From: Salinispirillum marinum
Lineage (GTDB): Bacteria > Pseudomonadota > Gammaproteobacteria > Pseudomonadales > Natronospirillaceae
Direction: 5' to 3' (one strand)
Assembly (NCBI RefSeq): GCF_042651565.1
Contig: NZ_JBHSDF010000003.1
Length of the DNA: 64,000 nt
In this document: positions 33,487 to 42,728 of the stretch, one piece after another
How the letters are laid out: every line of letters starts with the position of its first letter
How positions within the stretch are numbered: position 1 is the stretch's first letter
Notes under the pieces: generated by a model
What the model saw: the letters and a program-made list of their open reading frames with translations, nothing else
The model's database searches: none
What the model was told of the DNA's origin: nothing
Position numbers and translations under genes: made by a program

Positions 33487-34211
33487 CGCGGCGCAAACAC
33501 CAGCATATCGCTAAAAAAGCGGGCTTCGTCAAGACCGCAAGCGGTCAGATAATCCAACGACGCATAAACCATATCGGGCGAGCCACAGCAAATAACCGAA
33601 TATGCCTGCAAGTCGCCTAAATCCTCCCGGATACAAGCGTGTAGGTGATGCTTGCCGCTGTTCCACGTTTGGCGCTCGGAGATCACCGCCGTGAAATGCA
33701 CCTGTTCGTGCGTATCGGCCCAGTGCTGTGCCAAATCGGCCATGTATAACGCACTCGCGGTACGAGCGGCCCAATAGATGTGGATGGGCCGCGTGCTGCG
33801 TTGCAGCAAGGCTTCGGTGACGGCTTTGATCTGGCTGAACCCGGTACCCGAAGCCAATAATAACACGGGCGAATCATCATTCGGCAAACGCCCGACGTGA
33901 CAGTCACCTTCGCCGACACGCGCGGGAATAGTGGTTTCGCGGTCAATCTGCGACAACAAGGCCTGTGCACCCGCGTTTTCCGGGCCCGCCTCTACGTGCA
34001 ATTCCAGATCGGCAGAAGGCGCATTGGCAATAGTGAAATATAACCCCTGTTGATTGGGCAACAACAACTCCAAATACTGCCCTGCCTGATAAGGCACCGC
34101 ACGCTCTGGCAAAAACAATAATTGCTCTACACGACCGCCCAACGGACGACGCAGTTTTAACGTGAGATTAACCACGTTAGCCGGGGCAACGGGGCTTGAG
34201 GTGTCGGTCAC
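33483..34211 (-). CDS. fre: NAD(P)H-flavin reductase (Fre/LuxG-like)
   Basis: FAD/NAD-binding oxidoreductase of 242 aa. QAGQYLELLLPNQQGLYFTIANAPS (residues about 40-65) carries the RxYS-type flavin motif in altered form (YFTIANAP); LLLASGTGFSQIKAV near 118 is the NAD-binding start, and CGSPDMVY near 210 ends the fold. It lacks an iron-sulfur domain, matching Fre-type flavin reductases. Location next to ubiD is conserved in pseudomonads and relatives. It may supply reduced flavin, for example for prenyl-FMN chemistry, but that is inference. Confidence 0.87.
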   Translation of the reverse strand: MTDTSSPVAPANVVNLTLKLRRPLGGRVEQLLFLPERAVPYQAGQYLELLLPNQQGLYFTIANAPSADLELHVEAGPENAGAQALLSQIDRETTIPARVGEGDCHVGRLPNDDSPVLLLASGTGFSQIKAVTEALLQRSTRPIHIYWAARTASALYMADLAQHWADTHEQVHFTAVISERQTWNSGKHHLHACIREDLGDLQAYSVICCGSPDMVYASLDYLTACGLDEARFFSDMLVFAPR

Positions 34212-34364
34212 AGGTGCTCCATCAAAAAACTGACTAAATTAGTCGGGTATTATAGGGGGTCGACCCGAAGCTGTCATCCTTGCAATCTGAAGAAACAGCG
34301 TTCCAGACGAACAGCAGCCAATTGGGAACTTATAAAGCCCCAGATGCGAAAACACGGCTAGGCA

Positions 34365-34500
34365 AAAATGGCCGAGGAAGCGCAGTTTACTCCACGTAAA
34401 TATTCGCTACGCTCACCCTCCGGGCCGACCTATGGTCGTTCTGGCAAGCCAGTGAGCGTTCTGAGGGCATTTTTAACAACGCCGAATTGAGCAAAAAGGG
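34365..34500. other. Structured intergenic stretch between fre and ubiD
   Basis: 299 bp without a gene. It contains nested inverted repeats: AAAAATGGCC near 34366 with GGCATTTTT near 34466, an 8-bp stem ACGCTCAC (34409-34416) / GTGAGCGT (34452-34459), and an inner GACC/GGTC hairpin. No T-tract on either strand at the tip. It looks like an interspersed repeat; I cannot assign it. Confidence 0.5.
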
Positions 34501-34510
34501 ATTTAGACCG

Positions 34511-35974
34511 TCACAGGCCGAGTTCGGGCCAGATAAGATCTACCTCTTTCTTAACATCATCTGCCATAACAATGGGCCGCCCCCATTCACGTGATGTTTC
34601 GCCGGGCCATTTATGGGTCGCATCCAATCCCATTTTGCTGCCTAAGCCCGACACCGGCGAGGCAAAGTCCAAGTAATCAATCGGGGTGTTGTCGATCATC
34701 ACCGTGTCACGCTGCGGGTCCATACGTGTGGTAATGGCCCAGATCACATCGTTCCAGTCGCGAGCATTGATGTCGTCGTCCGTCACAATCACAAATTTGG
34801 TGTACATAAATTGGCGTAAGAACGACCAAACGCCCATCATCACGCGCTTTGCATGGCCGGGATACTGCTTCTTCATGGTGACGACGGCCATACGATAGGA
34901 GCAACCTTCCGGGGGCAGATAGAAATCGGTGATTTCCGGAAACTGCTTGCGCAGTATGGGCACGAACACTTCGTTCAGCGCCAAGCCTAAAATAGCCGGT
35001 TCATCGGGTGGTCGTCCGGTATAGGTGCTGTGGTAGATGGGTTGGTCGCGGTAGGTCATTCGTTCCACCGTGAACACCGGGAAGCTGTCCACTTCATTGT
35101 AGTAACCGGTGTGGTCGCCAAACGGGCCTTCATCGGCCATTTCATCGGGATAGATGTAGCCTTCCAAAACAATTTCGGCACTGGCGGGCACGTCTAAGTC
35201 GTGCAGGGTCGCTTTCGCCAACTCCGAGCGATGCCCGCGCAGCAATCCGGCAAACGCGTATTCGGAGAGGCTATCCGGCACCGGGGTTACGGCCCCTAAA
35301 ATGGTCGCCGGGTCGGCACCCAATGCCACAGCGACAGGAAAAGGCTCGCCGGGGTACTTGGCTTGCCAGTCACGCAAATCCAGTGCACCGCCACGATGCG
35401 ACAACCAACGCATGATGACTTTATTGCGCCCGATGACTTGCTGCCGGTAAATGCCCAAATTCTGCCGAGGCTTACCCGGTCCGCGGGTAATCACGAGTGG
35501 CCAAGTGATCAAAGGGCCCGCATCGCCGGGCCAACAGGTTTGCACTGGCAGCTTGCCTAAGTCCACCTCGTCACCCGTTAACACATGAGTCTGGCACAAT
35601 GGCTTACTGATTTTCTTGGGTGCCATGTTCATGACTTGCTTAAAAATAGGCAGCTTTTCCCACGCATCCTTCAGGCCTTTGGGTGGCTCGGGTTCCTTTA
35701 AATAAGCCAGCAATTCGCCGATTTCGCGCAGTGCGCTGACACTGTCGGCACCCATGCCGGCAGCCACCCGTTCCGGGGTGCCAAACAAGTTGGCGAGCAC
35801 GGGCATGTCGAACCCTGCGGGATGTTCAAACAACAGGGCCGGGCCGCCTGCCCGTAATACGCGGTCACTGATCTCGGTCATTTGCAACACAGGACTGATG
35901 GGCTGTTGAATACGTTTCAACTGGCCTTTGTTCTCAAGACCGGCGATAAACTCACGTAGGTCGCGGTATTTCAT
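34511..35974 (-). CDS. ubiD: 4-hydroxy-3-polyprenylbenzoate decarboxylase
   Basis: Prenyl-FMN-dependent decarboxylase of about 487 aa in ubiquinone synthesis. MKYRDLREFIAGLENKGQLKRI is the typical start; I chose the ATG at 35974, which has GAGGAG upstream, over an in-frame one at 36025 that would begin inside the terminator. Conserved prenyl-FMN and metal sites are visible as PEGCSYRMAVVTMKKQYPG-like sequence near 310 and EVDSFPVFTVERMTYR near 270. It needs UbiX to make its cofactor; ubiX is not in the window. Confidence 0.97.
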   Translation of the reverse strand: MKYRDLREFIAGLENKGQLKRIQQPISPVLQMTEISDRVLRAGGPALLFEHPAGFDMPVLANLFGTPERVAAGMGADSVSALREIGELLAYLKEPEPPKGLKDAWEKLPIFKQVMNMAPKKISKPLCQTHVLTGDEVDLGKLPVQTCWPGDAGPLITWPLVITRGPGKPRQNLGIYRQQVIGRNKVIMRWLSHRGGALDLRDWQAKYPGEPFPVAVALGADPATILGAVTPVPDSLSEYAFAGLLRGHRSELAKATLHDLDVPASAEIVLEGYIYPDEMADEGPFGDHTGYYNEVDSFPVFTVERMTYRDQPIYHSTYTGRPPDEPAILGLALNEVFVPILRKQFPEITDFYLPPEGCSYRMAVVTMKKQYPGHAKRVMMGVWSFLRQFMYTKFVIVTDDDINARDWNDVIWAITTRMDPQRDTVMIDNTPIDYLDFASPVSGLGSKMGLDATHKWPGETSREWGRPIVMADDVKKEVDLIWPELGL

Positions 35975-35991
35975 GCAGGCTCCTCGGACAT

Positions 35992-36018
35992 AAAAAAAGG
36001 GCTCGAAGCCCTTTTTTG
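35992..36018 (-). terminator. Rho-independent terminator after the cytochrome c5 gene
   Basis: GGGCT/AGCCC stem with tcg loop (35999-36011), flanked by A- and T-tracts, so it works on either strand. It separates cytochrome c5 from ubiD. Confidence 0.88.
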
Positions 36019-36041
36019 GAATCAATTTCGACCCGTCAGTA

Positions 36042-36458
36042 TTAACGGCTGTTGTTCACCAGGTATTCAGTCGCAGCGGCGATTTCTTCATCACTGCAGT
36101 TACCACAGCCGCCTTTTGCTGGCATGGCACCGATGCCGCTGATCGCGTTTGCCACCAGAGTTTCTAAACCTTTATCGATGCGAGGTGCCCACGCACCGGC
36201 ATTACCCATTACCGGTGCACCTGCGGCGCCCGTCATGTGGCAGGCCAAGCAGGCTTGCTGGTAGACAGTTGCACCGTCACGTGCGGCTTGCGCTACGGTC
36301 GTCGTGGTTACCTGAGCGGTGTCACAAGGCTCTCCACTGACACAGACATTGCCGCTTGGCTTGATGCGGTCAATCAGGGCATTGGTGTGAGCTTCGGTGG
36401 CCGCCAGTACAACGGTGGCGAGGCTGAGCGTTGCCAGAGCGAGTAAAATACGTTTCAT
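36042..36458 (-). CDS. Cytochrome c5
   Basis: Periplasmic c-type cytochrome of about 138 aa. A signal peptide (MKRILLALATLSLATVVLAA) is followed by a heme site C70-L-A-C73-H74, axial M112, and the disulfide cysteines C118 and C121 in GGCGNC that mark the c5 subgroup. It carries electrons to terminal oxidases or other acceptors. An additional Cys pair (C39, C45) before the heme is unusual. It is a single gene followed by a strong terminator. The start at 36458 places the signal peptide at the N-terminus. Confidence 0.93.
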   Translation of the reverse strand: MKRILLALATLSLATVVLAATEAHTNALIDRIKPSGNVCVSGEPCDTAQVTTTTVAQAARDGATVYQQACLACHMTGAAGAPVMGNAGAWAPRIDKGLETLVANAISGIGAMPAKGGCGNCSDEEIAAATEYLVNNSR

Positions 36459-36589
36459 GATCACTGCCTTAGTCGTTAATAAATGGTGAACTTATGCCGC
36501 GCACAAGCTCGGTAGAATCTGTGCCAAGAAGTATAGCGATAATCGGTCCACGCTCAAAGAACGATGCGGAAAAAAGTTTTTGTGCATCA

Positions 36590-38245
36590 TTAGTATTCCA
36601 TGCGATGGCTGATACCCAGTTCAAAGGCCAGCGCCATGAGTTCCGCCCGCCCCGGCATGCCATCGCGGACAAAAACCGGTGGTTCGCCAATCGGACCTAG
36701 CACGTCAATCCACTGCCCTTCACTCAGCCAGCGTTCGCCGCTCCACAAGTGCGTCCATTCACCCGCGGGCAAGTAGACCGCGCGCTCAATGACTGCGGCT
36801 TTAAGGATAGGTGCCACCAACAAATGGGGACCTAACATGAATTGATCCGCCGGTAGGCGCCAGGCGGTTGGGTCTCGCGGAAAGTCCACCCATAGAGGAC
36901 GCAGCATGGGCACGCCCCGTTCCGACAGTTCGGTCAACAGGCGCACTCGATACGGCGCCAATGCCGCATGCAAGCGCGATAGCCTGCTGAGATGCACCAG
37001 TCCGGCATCATCGTCGGCCAACCGGTGATGACCCACTTCAGCGGGAGCATTGGCGTCAAGCACAAACATCGGCGAAAAAGCATTCAATTCCAGCCACCGC
37101 AAATGCAGCTCCAGGCTGCGCGGTTCTAAACGACCCAAGGAGAACCAGCTTTCATCACCACCGGTCACGGTATAATCCAGCACATCTCCCTTCAAGGCTG
37201 CGGACAACAGCGCCGGTACAGCACTGCCCAAGCCTTGATCGCCCCAGCTCGCGTATAGGGCAATGGCGTGTTGATGAACGTCTGCGATGGCTGGCGCACC
37301 ATCACTCGCATCCGACGCTATGCGCATCGCCAAGGGTTGATTGGCCACCAATTCTGCGGTTTGCACAAGCTCTGTGCCGTTATCCGTGAACCACAGTGCT
37401 TCGCGAGCGAAGTAGTCGGGAATGGTCGGCGCGGCGTCCTGCAATCGACGCAGCAACTGCCGTGGATCATCCGCTTGCGCAATCATCACTTGGCCGGATG
37501 CCGACGCGGTCTCAAGCCGCCAGCGCTCAGCTTGGGTCAAATCCAGCACCGCCGCGCCAGCACTGTGTACGCGCCAGCCACGACCGCGATCGGACAGCAT
37601 CGGATAAATACCGCCGTCAATGGCCAGTGCGGAATCGCCGGCCGACACAGTGGGATCAATAATCTGCTGGCGTGCCAAAGATCGCTTACCCTGCAACGCC
37701 GTTTGTTTGGTTTGCAGCCCGAAACCATGCACGATTTCACCGGCCGCCATGGCGCCTTCAAAAAAGGTGATTGCCACGTCAGGTGAAGTTTCCCAACTCA
37801 ATAGCAGTCGGTCTTGTGCATCGACCGACACCTGAAACTCAATCGGATAGCTCTGTGTTCCGCAGAATAAAGTACCTGATGCCACCACTGCATTTTCCCG
37901 GCGCGCTAGCTCATACCACTCCTGCCGCTCACACACCGCAACTTGACGTTGATAGTTGCCCTGTTCAAGTTGCTGTACGGTAACGTCGTCTAGCCGCCGG
38001 GCGCCGTTCAGCCATGGGCCTGCCGGCACACTTTGCCAGACAATTCGGCCTTGTTGTTCAATCCGCCAACGCCGCTCTACAACATCCCATTCTATGTCGT
38101 GTGAACCCAACCGCCACTGTTCAGAGCGGGGCCAATTCACCTGTACGCCCCCTAATTCCACCCAACTAGGACTGGTGGCCCGCCACAGTAAAATGCTAAA
38201 GATGAACAACAGCACAGAGGCTAACAATAACAAACGTCGCCACAT
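36590..38245 (-). CDS. Shortened, membrane-anchored GH31-like glycosidase
   Basis: Protein of 551 aa with one N-terminal hydrophobic anchor (about residues 5-23), an N-terminal beta domain (about 35-260), part of a GH31 barrel, and the C-terminal beta domains. PALLSAALKGDVLDYTVTGGDESW, then RSLELHLRWLELNAFSPMF, match the region after the acid/base residue of YihQ-type enzymes, and SWGDQ may hold that acid. WFTDNGTEL may stand in for the nucleophile segment. Compared with normal 650-800 aa members, about 130 residues of the first barrel half are absent. It is divergent from glgB. It could be inactive or regulatory. Confidence 0.72.
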   Translation of the reverse strand: MWRRLLLLASVLLFIFSILLWRATSPSWVELGGVQVNWPRSEQWRLGSHDIEWDVVERRWRIEQQGRIVWQSVPAGPWLNGARRLDDVTVQQLEQGNYQRQVAVCERQEWYELARRENAVVASGTLFCGTQSYPIEFQVSVDAQDRLLLSWETSPDVAITFFEGAMAAGEIVHGFGLQTKQTALQGKRSLARQQIIDPTVSAGDSALAIDGGIYPMLSDRGRGWRVHSAGAAVLDLTQAERWRLETASASGQVMIAQADDPRQLLRRLQDAAPTIPDYFAREALWFTDNGTELVQTAELVANQPLAMRIASDASDGAPAIADVHQHAIALYASWGDQGLGSAVPALLSAALKGDVLDYTVTGGDESWFSLGRLEPRSLELHLRWLELNAFSPMFVLDANAPAEVGHHRLADDDAGLVHLSRLSRLHAALAPYRVRLLTELSERGVPMLRPLWVDFPRDPTAWRLPADQFMLGPHLLVAPILKAAVIERAVYLPAGEWTHLWSGERWLSEGQWIDVLGPIGEPPVFVRDGMPGRAELMALAFELGISHRMEY

Positions 38246-38324
38246 TGCGTTTCAGGCCTTATAGTGGAAAGCGGGGATGGATGGGTACACACTCATAACT
38301 CCGACCGTGAAGGTTTTTTGCGCC

Positions 38325-38330
38325 TATAAT
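38325..38330 (+). promoter_or_regulatory. -10 box for glgB-glgX
   Basis: TATAAT, 41 nt before the glgB ATG, inside a GCGC-flanked palindrome. The -35 is poor (GACCGT about 16 nt upstream). Confidence 0.45.
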
Positions 38331-38371
38331 GCGCAACATCATGTACTACTCTGAAAGAACAGGACAGGAAT

Positions 38372-40543
38372 ATGGAACTTGCACAGGCGCTTGCCAGCGT
38401 ACTCGAAGCCAGACCGTTTGACCACCTAGGGCTGCATTCTGGCCCTGACGGCAAAGGCTTAATCATCCGCACATGGCAACCGGAAGCCACCGCCGTTCGT
38501 GTGGAAGACCTTAAAACGGGCAAAGTGCTGGGTACCATGGAGCGCTTGGACGAGCGCGGTCTTTTTGAATTGGCGCTACCGAGGCGGCGCAAGGCGTTCA
38601 CGTATCGCTTGCAGGTGTCGCACGGTGAGTACACGCATACGGTAACGGACCCCTATCAGTTTGTGCAACGTGCCATGACCGACTTCTTCTGCACCTCGGA
38701 CACCTTATACAAAAACATGGGCGCCCAACTGTGCAGCGCAGAAACGGCAGACGGTCACGTGGTCTCCGGGGTGCGCTTTAATGTATTTGCCCCCAATGCG
38801 CGCAGCGTGAGCGTGATCGGCAATTTCAATCAATGGGACGGTCGCCGTCATCCGATGATGAGCCATCATGATGGCTACTGGCGGCTCTTTGTACCGGATC
38901 TAGGCGCCGGTGCCGAGTACAAATTCGAGCTGAAATCACAACAGGGTGATGTCCTGCCCCATAAAGCCGATCCATACGGTTTTTGGCATGCCCAATACCC
39001 CAGCTTTCATTCGGTGGTTTGGGATCACCAGCACTATCAGTGGCAAGACCAAAGCTGGCAGCAACGCCCGGTACATGACCCGCGCTTTCTTCCGATGTCG
39101 GTGTACGAAGTTCAGGCAGGCTCTTGGCGTCGCCATGACGATGGCACCCCCCTAAACTATCGCGAACTGGCCGAGCAATTGATTCCTTATGTGCAGGAGG
39201 TGGGCTACACCCATATTGAACTCCTGCCGGTCAGCGAGTACCCCTTTGATGGTTCGTGGGGTTACCAGCCCGTAGGGCTTTTTGCCCCGACCAGCCGCTT
39301 CGGCACACCGGATGACTTTAAATATTTTGTCGACCGCTGCCACCAAGCTGGCATTGCGGTGATTGTGGACTGGGTTCCGGCTCACTTCCCGGCAGATGCG
39401 CACGGTTTGGCCCGCTTTGACGGCACGCCGTTGTACGAATACGAAGACCCAAGGCGCGGCTGGCACCCGGATTGGAATTCCTTTATTTATGATTACGGCC
39501 GACATACGGTTTGTGACTTTTTGATTTCCAGCGCCATGCTCTGGCTGGAATACTTTCATGTGGACGGTATTCGCGTTGATGCGGTGGCTTCCATGCTCTA
39601 CCTCGATTATTCACGGGAAGACGGGGAATGGGTGCCGAACGTCGATGGCGGCAACCACAACTACGAGGCCATTGCCTTTGTTAAGCGCTTTAATGAGGCG
39701 GTATACGGTAACTTCCCCGACCGCTACACCATTGCAGAAGAATCCACGTCATTCGCCGGTGTATCCAAGCCCACATTTATGGGTGGCCTGGGCTTCGGTT
39801 TCAAATGGAACATGGGCTGGATGCACGACACCTTGGAGTATGTGCAGAAAGACCCGATCTACCGGCAGTTCCATCACAACGACCTCACCTTCAGCATGAT
39901 CTATGCGTACGATGAAAACTTCGTTTTGCCGCTGTCACACGACGAAGTTGTGCATGGCAAAGGTACGATACTGGACCGCATGCCGGGCGATGAATGGCAA
40001 CAAATGGCTAACTTGCGCACCTATTACGCCTTTATGTTTACCCACCCCGGTAAGAAGCTGAATTTCATGGGCAATGAATTGGGCACCGGCACGGAATGGA
40101 ACCACAACGGCCAACTGGACTGGTGGCTGTTGGAGTATGAAAAGCATCGCGGTTGTCAGCAACTCATCAAAGACCTCAATACCCTGTACAAAACCGAGCC
40201 GGCCTTGCATGAACTGGACAACGACCCGAAAGGCTTCCGTTGGATTAACCACAGTGACGCCGCCAACAGTGTGCTGAGTTTCTGCCGTTTCAGCAGTGCC
40301 GGTGAAACCCTTGTGGTCATTTGCAATTTCACCCCCACACCGCAACAGCATTACGTTCTGGGCGTACCCGAGGCAGGCCGTTACGATGTGCTGCTGAACA
40401 CGGATTCCAGCTACTATTGGGGCAGTAATTTTGATGCGGGGCTCGGCTATGACAGCCAAGCCGAAGGCAAAGATGGACTCGACCACCGTTTACAGGTCAG
40501 AATACCGCCGCTCTCGACCTTAGTATTAAAGCGACGATCTTAA
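38372..40543 (+). CDS. glgB: 1,4-alpha-glucan branching enzyme
   Basis: GH13 enzyme of 723 aa that introduces alpha-1,6 branches into glycogen. Two N-terminal carbohydrate-binding-like domains (about residues 25-100 and 118-210; FNVFAPNARSVSVIGNFNQWDGR) precede the barrel. The nucleophile is in VDGIRVDAVASMLYLDYSR, the acid in YTIAEESTSFAG, and the third Asp in PLSHDEVVHGK. The substrate loop is intact. A ribosome site GGACAGGA lies before the ATG. glgX follows 6 nt after the stop, so glycogen branching and debranching are co-expressed. glgA, glgC and glgP are not in view. Confidence 0.97.
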   Translation: MELAQALASVLEARPFDHLGLHSGPDGKGLIIRTWQPEATAVRVEDLKTGKVLGTMERLDERGLFELALPRRRKAFTYRLQVSHGEYTHTVTDPYQFVQRAMTDFFCTSDTLYKNMGAQLCSAETADGHVVSGVRFNVFAPNARSVSVIGNFNQWDGRRHPMMSHHDGYWRLFVPDLGAGAEYKFELKSQQGDVLPHKADPYGFWHAQYPSFHSVVWDHQHYQWQDQSWQQRPVHDPRFLPMSVYEVQAGSWRRHDDGTPLNYRELAEQLIPYVQEVGYTHIELLPVSEYPFDGSWGYQPVGLFAPTSRFGTPDDFKYFVDRCHQAGIAVIVDWVPAHFPADAHGLARFDGTPLYEYEDPRRGWHPDWNSFIYDYGRHTVCDFLISSAMLWLEYFHVDGIRVDAVASMLYLDYSREDGEWVPNVDGGNHNYEAIAFVKRFNEAVYGNFPDRYTIAEESTSFAGVSKPTFMGGLGFGFKWNMGWMHDTLEYVQKDPIYRQFHHNDLTFSMIYAYDENFVLPLSHDEVVHGKGTILDRMPGDEWQQMANLRTYYAFMFTHPGKKLNFMGNELGTGTEWNHNGQLDWWLLEYEKHRGCQQLIKDLNTLYKTEPALHELDNDPKGFRWINHSDAANSVLSFCRFSSAGETLVVICNFTPTPQQHYVLGVPEAGRYDVLLNTDSSYYWGSNFDAGLGYDSQAEGKDGLDHRLQVRIPPLSTLVLKRRS

Positions 40544-40549
40544 TTATTT

Positions 40550-42667
40550 ATGACCTCTACTGTTCATGCTGGCACGGCAGCCCAACCCGGGCTGCCGTTT
40601 CCTCTTGGTGCTCAACTCGATAACCATGGATGCAACTTTGCCGTTTACAGCCCTTTGGCGAGCGGCATTACCCTCTGTTTATACGATGACCAAGAGCGCG
40701 AAATCAATCAGCTTCCACTGACTACGCGTACCGGTAATGTGTGGCACATTTATGTACCTGGCATTCGTGCCGGACAGGCATACGGTTATCGAGCGCGAGG
40801 CCTGTTTAAGCCGGAAGAAAAGCGGTTTTTCTCGCGGCGCAAATTGCTGCTTGATCCTTACGCGCAAGGGCTCAGTCGAGCCGTTGAATACCACCCCAGT
40901 TTTGACACCCTCGCCAGCGAAGGCGAATTACAACGCAGCCCGCTGAACAGCGGCGAAGCCATGCCGAAATCGCTGGTGGTGGATCATCAATTTGACTGGC
41001 AAGACGACCAGCCGCTGTATACCCCGTGGACGCAAACCATCGTCTACGAAACCCATATCCGTGGCATCAGCCAAACGCACCCGGACGTGCCGCCGGAACT
41101 GCGTGGCACTTACTTGGGTATGGCGCACCCGTCGATCATTCAACATTTAACCGAATTGGGCATTACCGCCGTACAGATCATGCCCATTCATGCCGCCATG
41201 TCGGAGCCTCGTTTACAAGGCCTTGGGCTGCGCAACTACTGGGGCTACAACCCCATCAACTGGTTCGCGCCCGACCCACGCTACGCGGTGGCCGACGCCA
41301 TTACCGAATTCAAGACGCTCGTGCGCTCACTTCACCAAGCGGGCATCGAAGTGCTGTTGGATGTGGTGTACAACCACACCGCTGAAGCCGGACTGGACGG
41401 CACCACCTTGAGCCAAAAAGGTCTAGCGGCCGATCGCTTCTATCGCTTCGACGGCCCTGGCACCCGGTTCATCAACGATTCCGGCTGCGGTAACACGGTT
41501 AACGTGCACCAGACTTCCACGCTAAAAATGGTCATGGATAGCCTACGGTTGTGGGTAGAACAGTATCACGTTGACGGTTTCCGGTTTGATTTGGCCGCCA
41601 CGTTAGGGCGCGAGGCCAGAGACTTTTCGCCCCATGCAGCCTTCTTTAAGGCCGTCGCGCAAGACCCGGTCCTGAGCCGCACCAAACTGATTGCCGAGCC
41701 ATGGGACATTGGCCCGAATGGCTATCAACTGGGGCAATTCCCGGATCATTGGTACGAATGCAATGACCAGTTCCGCGATACCGTGCGTGCGTTTTGGCGC
41801 GGAGATCATGGCCTACTGCCAGATTTTTGCACGCGCTTGATGGGCTCACGCGATCGCTTGCAGAAAGGCATCCGGGCGTTATCGACCAGCCTCAACTACG
41901 TCACCTATCACGACGGCTTCACGTTGCAGGACTTGGTGTCCTACGAACACCGGCACAACGAAGCCAACAAAGAACAAAACCGCGACGGACACGGACACAA
42001 CCTCAGCGCTAATTATGGCGTTGAAGGCCCGACCAATGACCCGGCCATTACCGCCCTGCGCGCCCAGCAAAAGCGGAATCTGCTGGCCACCCTATTGTTG
42101 TCTCAAGGTGCGGTGCATTTGTTGGGCGGCGATGAAATCGGTCGTACCCAACGCGGTAATAACAACGCTTACTGCCAGGACAACGCCATCAGTTGGTACG
42201 ACTGGTCACAGCCGGATTTGGAACTTTACCGCTACGTACAGCATCTCATTCACATTCGGCAAAGTTCTACGCTCTTTCATGATTTGATCTTCAGCCCGGA
42301 ACAAATTCTGGAAGAACCGGCGCAGAGCGATGCCGTACATTGGTTCAATTCCCAGGGTGAACCGATGAGCATTCAGGACTGGCATAACGCGGAAAACCAA
42401 ACCATTGGCCTGCTCCTGTCGTCGACCGTGGCGAACCTACAAAGTGAATTAAGCGCTTGCGCCGAGCGTTTTATCTGGCTAATCAATGCCAGCACCAAGC
42501 CGTGTGCCTTCCATTTCCCCGGTCATGCCAAGCTTGCTTGGCAGACGTTACTGGATACGCGCGCGGCTACGCCGCCACCCGTGAGCGACGAAAAAATACG
42601 GGATCAATACCGCACAGAACCACGAACCATGGTGCTGTTGAGCCAACCCAATGCCTTGGATCAGTGA
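40550..42667 (+). CDS. glgX: Glycogen debranching enzyme GlgX
   Basis: Isoamylase-type GH13 enzyme of 705 aa that removes alpha-1,6 branches. An N-terminal CBM48 domain (about 20-130) is followed by the barrel with VEQYHVDGFRFDLAATLGRE (nucleophile Asp), KLIAEPWDIGPNGYQLGQFP (acid), and YVTYHDGFTLQDLVSYEHRHN (third Asp). The loop HNEANKEQNRDGHGHN is the GlgX/TreX hallmark. Probably co-transcribed with glgB and likely needed for remobilisation of stored glucan. Confidence 0.96.
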   Translation: MTSTVHAGTAAQPGLPFPLGAQLDNHGCNFAVYSPLASGITLCLYDDQEREINQLPLTTRTGNVWHIYVPGIRAGQAYGYRARGLFKPEEKRFFSRRKLLLDPYAQGLSRAVEYHPSFDTLASEGELQRSPLNSGEAMPKSLVVDHQFDWQDDQPLYTPWTQTIVYETHIRGISQTHPDVPPELRGTYLGMAHPSIIQHLTELGITAVQIMPIHAAMSEPRLQGLGLRNYWGYNPINWFAPDPRYAVADAITEFKTLVRSLHQAGIEVLLDVVYNHTAEAGLDGTTLSQKGLAADRFYRFDGPGTRFINDSGCGNTVNVHQTSTLKMVMDSLRLWVEQYHVDGFRFDLAATLGREARDFSPHAAFFKAVAQDPVLSRTKLIAEPWDIGPNGYQLGQFPDHWYECNDQFRDTVRAFWRGDHGLLPDFCTRLMGSRDRLQKGIRALSTSLNYVTYHDGFTLQDLVSYEHRHNEANKEQNRDGHGHNLSANYGVEGPTNDPAITALRAQQKRNLLATLLLSQGAVHLLGGDEIGRTQRGNNNAYCQDNAISWYDWSQPDLELYRYVQHLIHIRQSSTLFHDLIFSPEQILEEPAQSDAVHWFNSQGEPMSIQDWHNAENQTIGLLLSSTVANLQSELSACAERFIWLINASTKPCAFHFPGHAKLAWQTLLDTRAATPPPVSDEKIRDQYRTEPRTMVLLSQPNALDQ

Positions 42668-42728
42668 TCAAAATAATCCTGTGCTACACTGAGTTGGACT
42701 CTTTTTTAGATTGGCCGGGACGCACGGT

